Source of the DNA: a virus
Virus record (IMG/VR): IMGVR_UViG_3300019776_000549
Span: 1 to 26,866 of that record
Length of the DNA: 26,866 nt
Reading direction: 5' to 3' (one strand)
Shown here: positions 8,436-15,277 of the stretch, in pieces
Position numbering within the stretch: the first letter of the stretch is position 1
How the letters are laid out: each line of letters begins with the position of its first letter
Notes under the pieces: model-generated
The model's database searches: none
What the model was told of the DNA's origin: nothing
Seen by the model: the letters and a program-made list of their open reading frames with translations, nothing else
Position numbers and translations under genes: made by a program

Positions 8436-8813
8436 ATGGGATTAATGGAGCAAGTTAAAATTGATACGCAATCTTTCGTTCAAAATAAAGTTGATTTTGG
8501 CGTTGATTTGACTTTTACAAGTCCAGCAAATTCAGTTGTTACGGTTGCTGGTTATTATTCGGACCACTCGCTAACATTTGACGAAAACGGCGCTCCAATT
8601 ACTGGAAAAAAAGCAACGGTTTGTGTGCATGAACAATCATTGATTGATGCTGGCTATGTTTCAGTAAGAACGCAGGCTGGATTAATTTCATTTAAAAACC
8701 ATAAGGTTACAATTGCTTATGCAGACGGCAGTTCAAAAACTTACAGAATCAACGAATGGCAGCCAGATTACACCATTAATTTAGTAACGCTATTTTTAGA
8801 AGAATATGCCTAA
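8436..8813 (+). CDS. Head-tail stopper/joining protein (lambda gpFII-like, by order)
   Basis: This 125-residue, beta-rich protein has FTSPANSVVTVAGYYSDHSLTF, ATVCVHEQSL, and KVTIAYADGSSKTYRINEW. The small beta-barrel plan, with a parallel to a short target-loop then a YRI-like strand, and its place between the capsid genes and a tail-terminator-like gene fit a stopper of the gpFII class. I start at ATG 8436 because any earlier start would lie within the terminator hairpin; a second ATG at 8445 is also possible. The initiation site is four bases from the promoter box, suggesting a leaderless transcript. It overlaps the next gene by eight bases. Confidence 0.55.
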   Translation: MGLMEQVKIDTQSFVQNKVDFGVDLTFTSPANSVVTVAGYYSDHSLTFDENGAPITGKKATVCVHEQSLIDAGYVSVRTQAGLISFKNHKVTIAYADGSSKTYRINEWQPDYTINLVTLFLEEYA

Positions 8814-9405
8814 GATTACAACAGCAATCGCACCGCGCGTACATGAAATCATTCGCGATCGAGTAGCGTACATTATAGCGGATGAATACGGCTATCAAAC
8901 GAATATCACTTACGATTTGCCACAAATGCCAGTTTACACGCATCGTTACAAACCTGTAATGCCGGATGAATTGCCAATTGCGGTTGTGACCAATTCAACT
9001 GGAAATTTTGACAATCAAACGGTTATTAAATCTGATGGAACATTCATAATAAGCATTGATGTATATCAAAACGGTGTTTCATCGGATGATCAAGGCGGTG
9101 ACGAAGTGGCGAGTATCGCAGCGCATCGCATTGCAGGTGTTGTTATGGGTATTTTGGAGGATCCGATTTATAAAATTTTAGATTTTGATCCTGGATTCAT
9201 TATGTCAAGCCATGTGACTTCATTTGAAAGCGGTGAGATTGACCGTCAAGATTCAACGTCAATTAATGCAGTTCGCATTACGTTAACTGTAAAGGCGGTT
9301 CAATCTGAAAAAACACAAAACGCAATTCCAATAGCTGGAAACGATACCACGGTAATGATGGGTGAAAGCGAAAAAGGATATTTTTATCAATTTAATGCGA
9401 TTTAG
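8806..9405 (+). CDS. Tail terminator/completion-like protein
   Basis: This 199-residue protein has a helical N-terminus (RVHEIIRDRVAYIIADEY), a central strand region (ELPIAVVTNSTGNFDNQTV), and FIISIDVYQNGVS followed by a helix with EVASIAAHRIAGVVMGILED. The helix-strand-helix layout with a regular ISIDVY strand resembles small tail-terminator proteins of the lambda gpU/HK97 gp10-neighbour type that cap the tail tube. It overlaps the stopper gene by eight bases, and the fibre-like gene begins three bases after its stop. The family resemblance is weak, so the role rests mostly on gene order. Confidence 0.5.
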   Translation: MPKITTAIAPRVHEIIRDRVAYIIADEYGYQTNITYDLPQMPVYTHRYKPVMPDELPIAVVTNSTGNFDNQTVIKSDGTFIISIDVYQNGVSSDDQGGDEVASIAAHRIAGVVMGILEDPIYKILDFDPGFIMSSHVTSFESGEIDRQDSTSINAVRITLTVKAVQSEKTQNAIPIAGNDTTVMMGESEKGYFYQFNAI

Positions 9406-9407
9406 TT

Positions 9408-10946
9408 ATGTATAAGATATACGTACGAGGAAATTATTTTTTCATTGAAAATACAGACACAAATGAAGAAATGGAAGGTCTTGCTTCGAATGTTATGGTT
9501 CATCGTAAGCTAAACAGTTCTACATCGTGGATGTTTCATAATTTGAATGGAATTACAGATGGAATCGAAATAGACGAATCGAACATTAAAGATGAAAACG
9601 GAATATCTTATGCTGATTTTAACTTATGGCGTTCCGAAAATACCGGAAGTCCAGTTACTGTAAGTGGTGGCGCAAGTGTAGGTCTTACTGATGCACAATT
9701 AAGAGCCACACCAGTACCAGTAACGGTTAGTAATCAAATTGATTTAGCTACGGTTCAAGCGAGTTTATCAAGTATTTTAACTCAAGTTACAGCAATCAAC
9801 GCAAACACGGATACAGTTGAAACAAAACTATCTGACATCTTAACTGAAATTGATGCGAACGGTACTATTAACCACAACGACTTATTGAATGTTATTACAG
9901 AGTTGCAAGGTATCGACGCGAATACTGACGGCTTAGAAGCTAGTTTATTGTCGATTATTACCAATACAACTGGTAGTGCTACGAGTGCGAAACAAGACCA
10001 AATTATAGCCTCAATTGGTTCGACAAGTGATAGTGCTGCTTCAAGCGACATTGGTACTTTTTCAATAATTTCATTCATTAAACGTGGGTTGCAAAACTGG
10101 TCTACTTTTTTTAGTAGATTTCCAGCGTCACTTGGCACTCGCGGTGGCTTAAGAGTTGAAAAGCCAGATCAAGTTAACTTTGCATACTCACAAGCTGGCG
10201 TTATTGCAATAAACTCGGATTTATTGATTATCGATTGTACTGGTTTGTCTTCAGTTTCAATTCAATGTACTTCGATGGGCACAACAGGTGTTGTTACTCC
10301 AGCATGGTCAAACGATAATGCTACTTATCCAGCTGCAACATCTACTTTAACAACTGCTTCTGGTTCATCTCCTGCAACAATTACAGCAGCAGGTATTTGG
10401 ACAACACAAATATACGGCCGTTATTTGCGTTTAAGACTTACAACAGCAACAACTGGAGGTACAACAACATTTGTTGTTCAAGGTATGTTTAATACTAACA
10501 ACCTACCTACAGCTGGGCAGGTTATGACATTAGCTTCAACAACTATAACTTCAATTTCAGCAGGTACGAACTTGCTTGGTGATGTTGGTTTACAAGTACG
10601 TGCGAATGCAACTGGCGCGCCAACACCAACCACATTGAATAGTCCAGCCACACCAGCATTACAAACAATTAAGGCTACTGCAGGTCGAGTTATGAGTTTA
10701 AACGTATCGAATACAGCAGCAACACCGCGATACATTAAGATATTCAACACTACTACCGTAACACTGGGAACAACAGCAGCAATTTATGAATTTATGGTGC
10801 CAGCTGGTGGTGTAAGGGACGTTGATTGGCCTATTGGAGTTGCAGCCACAGGAGCAATTGCCGTTGCTATTACAGGAGGTAAGGGGTTAACTGATAACAC
10901 CGCTATTACACTAAATGATGTTAGTGGATTTATTACATTTGCATAA
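9408..10946 (+). CDS. Tail-fibre or receptor-binding-like structural protein
   Basis: This 512-residue protein is rich in Thr, Ala, Ser and Val. Residues 1-78 form a small N-terminal domain. The GLTDAQLRATPVPVTVSN motif at about 92-109 is common in phage tail-fibre and head-fibre proteins. Residues 110-205 carry Leu/Ile heptads with repeated ANTD units, a probable trimeric coiled coil. Beta-rich C-terminal domains follow, one containing FMVPAGGVRDVDWPIG (about 450-465), a jelly-roll-like signature. No chaperone domain or assembly gene is visible downstream. It could be a virion fibre attached to head or tail; the host receptor is unknown. Confidence 0.65.
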   Translation: MYKIYVRGNYFFIENTDTNEEMEGLASNVMVHRKLNSSTSWMFHNLNGITDGIEIDESNIKDENGISYADFNLWRSENTGSPVTVSGGASVGLTDAQLRATPVPVTVSNQIDLATVQASLSSILTQVTAINANTDTVETKLSDILTEIDANGTINHNDLLNVITELQGIDANTDGLEASLLSIITNTTGSATSAKQDQIIASIGSTSDSAASSDIGTFSIISFIKRGLQNWSTFFSRFPASLGTRGGLRVEKPDQVNFAYSQAGVIAINSDLLIIDCTGLSSVSIQCTSMGTTGVVTPAWSNDNATYPAATSTLTTASGSSPATITAAGIWTTQIYGRYLRLRLTTATTGGTTTFVVQGMFNTNNLPTAGQVMTLASTTITSISAGTNLLGDVGLQVRANATGAPTPTTLNSPATPALQTIKATAGRVMSLNVSNTAATPRYIKIFNTTTVTLGTTAAIYEFMVPAGGVRDVDWPIGVAATGAIAVAITGGKGLTDNTAITLNDVSGFITFA

Positions 10947-10965
10947 TTTGTTTAATTTAAAAACC

Positions 10966-11106
10966 ATGAAAGAGGTAACTATCACAGTTGGAGACGTAAA
11001 ACAAGTGTTTGAATTTCCAGAAGAAACAACAGACGATCAAATTTTGACAGCCATCGTTACAGGTGTCGAAGTAATTGGAGGTCGTCCGAAACGCTTTAAC
11101 AACTAA
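10966..11106 (+). CDS. Small conserved-looking acidic protein, unknown function
   Basis: This 46-residue protein starts at ATG 10966, after an ACC triplet. Longer in-frame reading would begin inside the fibre gene and is not supported. Residues alternate in a strand-like pattern (EVTITVGDVKQVFEF) followed by a helix (TTDDQILTAIVTGVEVI) and a basic end (RPKRFNN). It sits between the fibre and the first membrane protein of the lysis cassette, five bases before the latter. No family is recognised. Confidence 0.6.
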   Translation: MKEVTITVGDVKQVFEFPEETTDDQILTAIVTGVEVIGGRPKRFNN

Positions 11107-11110
11107 ATCC

Positions 11111-11512
11111 ATGAGAACATTTGCAGTTTATTTATTTGGCTGGATGTTAAGTTTGGCGGGGTTCACTTATGTGAACCTTGCCATTTCATTCAAGCATTGG
11201 AATTTAAGCGGTGTTGATTATGTATACGGGTGTTCTTTTGCGCTTGTTTTGGTAGTAACATTGCTATTCACCTACAATTTAATTTACCGGCACGAACCAA
11301 ACGAAACAATTAAATTAAAAAGCCTTAGAATCAAGTTAAGACGATTAAAATTAAACACTACCATTTTCTTTTTATTCGTGTCAATCAATAACTTAGTGGA
11401 TGAAATGCTATTTGATCCGTATGTTGTAAACTGGTACGAATACGTCACAGCATTAATTTTACTTATCTTAGCTATCCATGTGGTTAACAGAATTGAAAAA
11501 AATAGGATATGA
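11111..11512 (+). CDS. Four-helix membrane protein of the lysis region
   Basis: This is a 133-residue protein with hydrophobic segments at about residues 5-25, 39-58, 83-99 and 110-126, and a strongly basic loop between the second and third (about 68-81, LKSLRIKLRRLKL), consistent with an inner-membrane protein with that loop in the cytoplasm. It starts at ATG 11111 after a TCC triplet. Its end overlaps the next (holin-like) gene by 35 bases in another frame. A role in lysis (holin accessory or antiholin) is possible by position only; no family is recognised. Confidence 0.6.
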   Translation: MRTFAVYLFGWMLSLAGFTYVNLAISFKHWNLSGVDYVYGCSFALVLVVTLLFTYNLIYRHEPNETIKLKSLRIKLRRLKLNTTIFFLFVSINNLVDEMLFDPYVVNWYEYVTALILLILAIHVVNRIEKNRI

Positions 11513-11768
11513 TGTCGTTTTATTCATGTCGGGAATGGCAGGCACTTTCGTGTTGAAACGAAAGGATAAAGATTTCAAATGGTGGGTTTTTTGCCTTGAT
11601 CTTATCGCTGGTGGACTTGTGGCTATGCACTTAACGCCTTTGTTCATGTTGTTTTTGCGAGTGAGTGAAAAGGTTGAACTTGCAATTGCGTTCTGCATTG
11701 GATTATTAGGTTACAGAGCCGTTGATTTGGTTATAAATTTCATAATCAATAACTTTAAGAAAAACTAA
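11478..11768 (+). CDS. Holin candidate (three membrane segments)
   Basis: This 96-residue protein has hydrophobic stretches at about residues 10-26, 36-60 and 66-91, with a short charged segment (KRKDKDFKWW) between the first two and a basic C-terminus (NNFKKN). Size, helix number and basic tail fit a class I-like holin that permeabilises the inner membrane at the end of infection. It overlaps the preceding membrane gene by 35 bases and is followed 12 bases later by the spanin gene, placing it in the lysis cassette. The family name is not certain. Confidence 0.6.
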   Translation: MWLTELKKIGYDVVLFMSGMAGTFVLKRKDKDFKWWVFCLDLIAGGLVAMHLTPLFMLFLRVSEKVELAIAFCIGLLGYRAVDLVINFIINNFKKN

Positions 11769-11780
11769 ATCCAAATCGAA

Positions 11781-12221
11781 ATGAAACAAGTGTTAATAAT
11801 TGGACTGATTGCATTGATTGCAAGTTGTTCCGTAAAATTCCATGAAAAGAAATTCTACCAAAAAGGCGGTACATTTAAGTGCAACGTCGATACTATTACA
11901 ATTCATGACACTATTGTCAATGAGCGCGGTGATACTATTGTTATTCATCGAGATTCTATTGTAACAAATCCGGTTATTGAGTACGTACCAAAATACGTGC
12001 TGAAATACCGTTACAAAACAGTTAAAGAGCAAACGAAACAAGTTGTTTCCAATAATAAAGTTGAAATCCAACAGGCTAAAACCGATCGATCAAACGTTAA
12101 GCAGGTCGAAAAAACAAAGCGAGCTGGTAAGTTTTGGCCGTGTGTTGTGGCTTATTTCATTGGTGCATTGTGTGCCATAGTTGTCATATTTATTATTAAC
12201 CAATTCAAAGAAAAAAAATGA
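11781..12221 (+). CDS. Unimolecular spanin (outer-membrane lipoprotein with C-terminal membrane helix)
   Basis: This is a 146-residue protein. The N-terminus MKQVLIIGLIALIASC is a lipoprotein signal with a lipobox ending at Cys16; residue 17 is Ser, which does not retain the protein in the inner membrane. The middle is a hydrophilic periplasmic region with beta-like repeats (TITIHDTIV, DTIVIHRDSIV) and a helical Lys/Gln-rich part (about 80-110). Residues 118-140 form a strong hydrophobic helix followed by basic FKEKK. One protein anchored in both membranes is the plan of phage T1-type u-spanins, which fuse the membranes in the last lysis step. It overlaps the next gene by ATGA. Confidence 0.78.
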   Translation: MKQVLIIGLIALIASCSVKFHEKKFYQKGGTFKCNVDTITIHDTIVNERGDTIVIHRDSIVTNPVIEYVPKYVLKYRYKTVKEQTKQVVSNNKVEIQQAKTDRSNVKQVEKTKRAGKFWPCVVAYFIGALCAIVVIFIINQFKEKK

Positions 12222-12433
12222 ACGTATTTCAAAAGTGGAGATCAAAAACTCCGAAAAAGAATAAGGATATCGGTCGATTATTGACCGTTGTTGCAGGTGC
12301 GCTGGTTAGCATGGAAACGTATTTCATTGCGAACGGTGTTCAATTGCCAAGCTGGGTGCATGGCGTAATTGTTATTGTAGGTGGTTTGTCGGTGTTTTTC
12401 GCCGCGCTGCATGGTGCTAAAGTTGAAAAGTAG
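12218..12433 (+). CDS. Small two-helix membrane protein, second holin-like candidate
   Basis: This 71-residue protein has a very basic N-terminus (residues 1-20, with KKNK) and two hydrophobic segments at about 20-38 and 46-65, ending in a short charged tail. This hairpin topology is that of class II holins or of pinholins. It begins at an ATGA overlap with the spanin gene and ends four bases before the endolysin candidate, so it is the gene immediately upstream of the lytic enzyme. Which of this protein and the 96-residue protein is the true holin, or whether one is an antiholin, cannot be told from sequence. Confidence 0.6.
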   Translation: MNVFQKWRSKTPKKNKDIGRLLTVVAGALVSMETYFIANGVQLPSWVHGVIVIVGGLSVFFAALHGAKVEK

Positions 12434-12436
12434 GTT

Positions 12437-13015
12437 ATGGATGCAACAAGTGTAGAAAGTGCCGTAAAAGCGAAAGGTTTTGCGTGGTTCGAAAATGGGG
12501 ATTTCAATTTGAACATTGTTGGTTTTCGTTCACCAGGAAATACCGTTACTAATTTGTTTGACGACAAATTAACGCTAACATACAAAGAAAACGGAATTAT
12601 TAAATTCCATGAATGGACAATTACAACCGACCCAGGAAAATACTTCATGCAAGTGAAGTTAGGAAATCCAAAAGGAACGGCAAAATTGAAGTCTGGACAA
12701 TACCGAGGTGTATATCAAATCGGAATGCACAACGGAAAGTATGAAGCCTTAGTTCAAACAGGTGGAAAAGTTACAGCTTGGAGAGATGGCGACAAAGATG
12801 CTATTTACGACGAGGAAAAAACCGAAACGGGTTATTTTGGAATCAACATTCACAAAGCTGGTAAAAGCAGTTCCAAAGTAGACAATTGGAGCGCAGGTTG
12901 TCAAGTGTTCAAAAATGAAGCTGATTTCAATGAGTTTATGGAAATTGTTCGAAAAGCACGTAAATTGTGGGGTAACAAATTCACTTACACGTTGATTGAT
13001 TTGGACGAAAAGTAA
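12437..13015 (+). CDS. Putative endolysin with L,D-transpeptidase-like catalytic pair
   Basis: This 192-residue protein without signal peptide sits in the endolysin position of the cassette. The key region is FGINIHKAG followed by NWSAGCQVF: His139 and Cys155 separated by 15 residues, with Ser152 and Gly154, close to the H-x(14-17)-[ST]-x-G-C signature of YkuD L,D-transpeptidases. The rest includes beta-rich stretches (KLTLTYKENG, YRGVYQIGMHNGKYEAL). A cysteine peptidase acting on peptidoglycan cross-links is inferred. No amidase or lysozyme motif is seen. Access to the cell wall would need the upstream holin. A terminator follows. Confidence 0.55.
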   Translation: MDATSVESAVKAKGFAWFENGDFNLNIVGFRSPGNTVTNLFDDKLTLTYKENGIIKFHEWTITTDPGKYFMQVKLGNPKGTAKLKSGQYRGVYQIGMHNGKYEALVQTGGKVTAWRDGDKDAIYDEEKTETGYFGINIHKAGKSSSKVDNWSAGCQVFKNEADFNEFMEIVRKARKLWGNKFTYTLIDLDEK

Positions 13016-13034
13016 ATTTCACATTTAAAGATTG

Positions 13035-13066
13035 AAAACCGATGCTGTAAAGTATCGGTTTTTTTT
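13035..13066 (+). terminator. Rho-independent terminator after the lysis cassette
   Basis: A perfect 9-bp stem (AAAACCGAT at 13035-13043 with ATCGGTTTT at 13054-13062) closes a 10-base loop, with T continuing to 13066. It ends the late operon 20 bases after the endolysin stop. The T run and following bases (eight T, then GTACATTT) are identical to those after the terminator at 8391-8422. Confidence 0.9.
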
Positions 13067-13067
13067 G

Positions 13068-13075
13068 TACATTTA
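13068..13075 (+). promoter_or_regulatory. Weak promoter-like -7 box after the terminator
   Basis: TACATTTA differs from the Bacteroidota TAnnTTTG box only at the last base. No TTG lies at the right distance upstream. It may be a decayed copy of the terminator-promoter element seen at 8391-8431. Confidence 0.3.
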
Positions 13076-13289
13076 CCTCATCATTGGTGGTGAATTTTTA
13101 GCTTACAGCACAAAGATAGTTTATTTTCTAACGAAAAGAATCCTCTATCTTTTTAAAAATTCAAGAGCCGAAAAACTTAAACTAAAAAAGGAGCAAAGTA
13201 ACATAATACCCATTATAAAACACTCGTTTCCTCGTGTTGGTTATAATGAAATTTTATGTTAAATTGCCGAGCTGTTAAAACTGGAAAGT

Positions 13290-13463
13290 ATGAGCATTGA
13301 ATCGAATTCATCAACAAATAAAAAGGAAGAAAAAGCTGTTACTTGGGAGGTTTGGTGCGAAAAGTATAGAGAAAGATTTCAAAAACTTTCTTTAGCACAA
13401 AAGAGATATGTAAACAACGAATTGATTAAACGTTCACTACATTACCGTTCTCATCAATCTTGA
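13290..13463 (+). CDS. Small hypothetical protein, possible remnant of a longer gene
   Basis: This 57-residue reading frame starts at ATG 13290 and has a charged Ser/Lys/Glu N-terminus and an amphipathic helix region (VWCEKYRERFQKLSL). The frame upstream is open for about 60 codons but broken by a single TAA at 13260-13262. The two parts together would read as one continuous protein-like sequence. The C-terminus overlaps the tail of the reverse-strand gene (13426-13608) by 38 bases. No family is recognised, and whether it is expressed is uncertain. Confidence 0.45.
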   Translation: MSIESNSSTNKKEEKAVTWEVWCEKYRERFQKLSLAQKRYVNNELIKRSLHYRSHQS

Positions 13464-13608
13464 AATTTGCAGAATCAATGATTTCATCAATGATATCTTC
13501 TGGTAGTGTATTTTTGTTTGATTGAAAAAAAATGTCATTTTTCAAATCTTCAATATTTGAGTTCAATTGCTCTAGCAAATAAATAATTCTATCTAATTTT
13601 TCTTCCAT
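13426..13608 (-). CDS. Small coiled-coil protein on the reverse strand
   Basis: This 60-residue protein is the only convincing gene on the - strand. Its N-terminal half has regular Leu/Ile heptads (MEEKLDRIIYLLEQLN then IEDLKND), a likely dimer-forming coiled coil, and its C-terminus is acidic with a FKIDENGNVV hairpin-like end. I chose the ATG at 13608; a GTG one codon earlier is possible. It is convergent with, and overlaps, the 13290-13463 frame. No Bacteroidota-type promoter is obvious upstream, but an inverted repeat at 13644-13700 lies there. A regulatory role is possible but not shown. Confidence 0.55.
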   Translation of the reverse strand: MEEKLDRIIYLLEQLNSNIEDLKNDIFFQSNKNTLPEDIIDEIIDSANFKIDENGNVVNV

Positions 13609-13643
13609 CACATTAAATCAGCTGAACGCTCGTTTTTTAGTTT

Positions 13644-13700
13644 ATTCTTAATTCATGGCTTTCTTTTTCATTAGCATGAAAACCGCCATTCTTTAAGAAT
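13644..13700. repeat. Imperfect 16-bp inverted repeat in the late/early gap
   Basis: The arms at 13644-13659 and 13685-13700 match in 13 of 16 positions as an inverted repeat with a 25-base spacer. The second arm contains its own palindrome (ATTCTT-T-AAGAAT at 13688-13700). It lies between the reverse-strand gene and the early promoter, a natural place for an operator. It is not followed by a T run, so it is unlikely to be a terminator. Confidence 0.6.
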
Positions 13701-13715
13701 CGTTTTTCGGGCAAT

Positions 13716-13734
13716 TAGGTTTTTGCAAAACCTA
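13716..13734. repeat. Short perfect inverted repeat (TAGGTTTT-tgc-AAAACCTA)
   Basis: Two perfect 8-bp arms enclose three bases. The element lies about 45 bases upstream of the -33 element of the early promoter. It could be a protein-binding site or a small hairpin; there is no T run in the + direction after it. Confidence 0.6.
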
Positions 13735-13778
13735 TTCAAACCAATTAGACCAAAAAATTAATTTATTTTTCATCAAAT

Positions 13779-13810
13779 TTGCTTTTTATATTAATTAATT
13801 AATATATTTG
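13779..13810 (+). promoter_or_regulatory. Early promoter 1 with internal palindromic operator
   Basis: TTG at 13779-13781 (part of TTTG) is 21 bases from TATATTTG at 13803-13810, a full match to the Bacteroidota promoter. The spacer contains an 18-bp sequence at 13785-13802 built on the palindrome TTAATTAATTAA, which is identical to the one in the promoter at 19527-19556. It drives the operon beginning at 13833, 22 bases downstream. Confidence 0.78.
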
Positions 13811-13832
13811 TACACAACAAAAGCAATGAAAC

Positions 13833-14276
13833 ATGAAATTTAAGTACAATAAACAAGCGTTTGCGGAATTAAGAAGTCAAATCGAATTCTTAGAAACAAA
13901 GGAAAACACGCGCTTGCAGTTCGGAATGACGCAAGTAAATCCAACTACTCCAGATGAAAAACTACTCCAATTGATTTGGGATCATCCGTGTTCGTCTTAT
14001 CCATACGTGCATAATTTCCAACGCTCGTTAAATCTTCGAAAGCTATCATTTTCAAAGCGTCAATTATTATTCGCAAAGCGCGGTTTGGTAGTTATTGGAC
14101 TTGGTATGTACACGCTTGTTGCATGGTATTTCATCGAGATTCGCCACGCTGGGAAACAAACCCAAAACTTAAAATCAAGCTTTCCATCGGATGCAATTAA
14201 TTTTGATACGGACACGGTTTACAACGAACGTGTTGAAGACTTACCGTTTCAAAACGAACAATGGTATGCAGAATAA
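13833..14276 (+). CDS. First early gene, single-pass membrane-protein candidate, unknown function
   Basis: This is a 147-residue protein. Residues 1-80 are charged and helical with several Arg/Lys near the end (SLNLRKLSFSKRQ). One hydrophobic stretch at about 84-103 (GLVVIGLGMYTLVAWYFIEI) could span the membrane with the basic N-terminal part in the cytoplasm. The C-terminal 40 residues are acidic. It is the first gene after the strong promoter at 13779-13810, so it should be among the earliest expressed. No family is recognised; an early host-takeover or superinfection role would be a guess. Confidence 0.65.
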   Translation: MKFKYNKQAFAELRSQIEFLETKENTRLQFGMTQVNPTTPDEKLLQLIWDHPCSSYPYVHNFQRSLNLRKLSFSKRQLLFAKRGLVVIGLGMYTLVAWYFIEIRHAGKQTQNLKSSFPSDAINFDTDTVYNERVEDLPFQNEQWYAE

Positions 14277-14310
14277 TCAAAACAGTTACACATTTTAAAA
14301 ACAAACAGAA

Positions 14311-14667
14311 ATGCAAGTAAAAGCATCATTAACAGTTGGTCAATTAGTTGAACTAATCATGAAAGCCAAAGGGATTTCACGCAAACAATTAGCGATTGAA
14401 TTAGGTGTATCACAACCAGATGTCACCATGAAGTTAAACGCTTCAAAAAATCACATGGTTGAAACGGTACAAAAGATTTTCAAAGCAATCGATGAAGACT
14501 TTATCGTATTGGATCAAAACATGGAATTGCGCAAAATTGAAAACATGAGCGTTAACACAATGTCACAACTCCGAAAACGACTTGGAAAGGTGTATTTCCA
14601 ATTTACCAATGGTTCGGTTTATGAGATTTTACCGTTCGATCATTTTGATCCGGTTGATAATTTTTAA
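14311..14667 (+). CDS. XRE-family helix-turn-helix regulator
   Basis: This 118-residue protein carries an N-terminal helix-turn-helix of the Cro/C1 type at about residues 12-45: LVELIMKAKGISRKQLAIEL, then GVSQPDVTMKLN. The C-terminal half (about 60-118) is not a known sensor domain; it has a beta-like YFQFTNGSVYEILPFDHF end. It is the second gene of the first early operon and the most likely candidate to bind the palindromic sequence found in both early promoters, which would be negative autoregulation. That link is inferred. No second, divergent repressor is visible. Confidence 0.75.
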   Translation: MQVKASLTVGQLVELIMKAKGISRKQLAIELGVSQPDVTMKLNASKNHMVETVQKIFKAIDEDFIVLDQNMELRKIENMSVNTMSQLRKRLGKVYFQFTNGSVYEILPFDHFDPVDNF

Positions 14668-14670
14668 GCC

Positions 14671-14898
14671 ATGAAAGACGGCGTTAAAAAAGTCACCATT
14701 GAAATTGAGTGCGTATCACTTAAAGATGCTGCAGAACTTTTACGTAAAATCAACTACATTGATTTAAAAGTCGAGCGAAAGATTTCAAATGGTGGTGCCA
14801 CAGCAAAAATTAAATCAAAACAATACATATCATTAGAGCCACAACGAACTGAAATAATTAACGGTAAATTGTGCGCGATATTTAAGTCGAGAATGTAG
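14671..14898 (+). CDS. Small hypothetical protein
   Basis: This 75-residue, basic protein has alternating strand-like residues (KVTIEIECVSLKDAAELL, then DLKVERKIS) suggesting a small alpha/beta fold. It starts three bases after the regulator's stop, in the recurring stop-gcc-ATG arrangement, and is followed one base after its stop by pcfK. Co-transcription with the regulator and PcfK is clear, but no family is recognised. Confidence 0.6.
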   Translation: MKDGVKKVTIEIECVSLKDAAELLRKINYIDLKVERKISNGGATAKIKSKQYISLEPQRTEIINGKLCAIFKSRM

Positions 14899-14899
14899 T

Positions 14900-15271
14900 A
14901 TGAAAAAAACTGAAAAAACATTGAATGAGTTTGAGATTCAAATTCAACAATACTTAGAAAACAGATGCAAAACAGATGAATTATTTTTGAATTTTTACTC
15001 CAATGAGAGTAAAGATATCCACGAATGTTGTCGTTACATCGTTTCCGAGGTTCAAAAACAAAAAAGAGTAGCTTTTGCGGATTCTGAAATATTTGATTTG
15101 GCGGTGCATTATTACATGGAAAATGATTTGGTGGTTACAAAAACACCTCCACAAGTCACAGTCAAACATTCATCATCAAAAGTAGAGCCACAGCCAAAAG
15201 CAAAGAAAGATAAACCAGTTTCAACTCCATCTGTAGCGGAAAATGGTTGGATTCAGCCAACTCTATTTTAA
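14900..15271 (+). CDS. pcfK: PcfK-like protein
   Basis: This 123-residue protein matches the PcfK family pattern: FEIQIQQYLENRCKTDELF at residues 11-29, KDIHECCRYIVSEVQKQ, then a DSEIFDLAVHYYMENDL segment. The last 45 residues are a Lys/Pro-rich linker ending in GWIQPTLF. PcfK was named on a conjugative plasmid and is common in Bacteroidota mobile elements and phages; its biochemical role is not established. It is immediately followed by the PcfJ-like gene, six bases away, and the pair is normally found together. I am confident of the family but not of any function. Confidence 0.8.
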   Translation: MKKTEKTLNEFEIQIQQYLENRCKTDELFLNFYSNESKDIHECCRYIVSEVQKQKRVAFADSEIFDLAVHYYMENDLVVTKTPPQVTVKHSSSKVEPQPKAKKDKPVSTPSVAENGWIQPTLF

Positions 15272-15277
15272 TACCTT

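Noticed and set aside
13032-13262. 76-codon frame beginning with TTG across the lysis terminator
   Set aside because: Its first part is the terminator hairpin and T run. Only the part after 13080 could be real, and it has no normal start codon.
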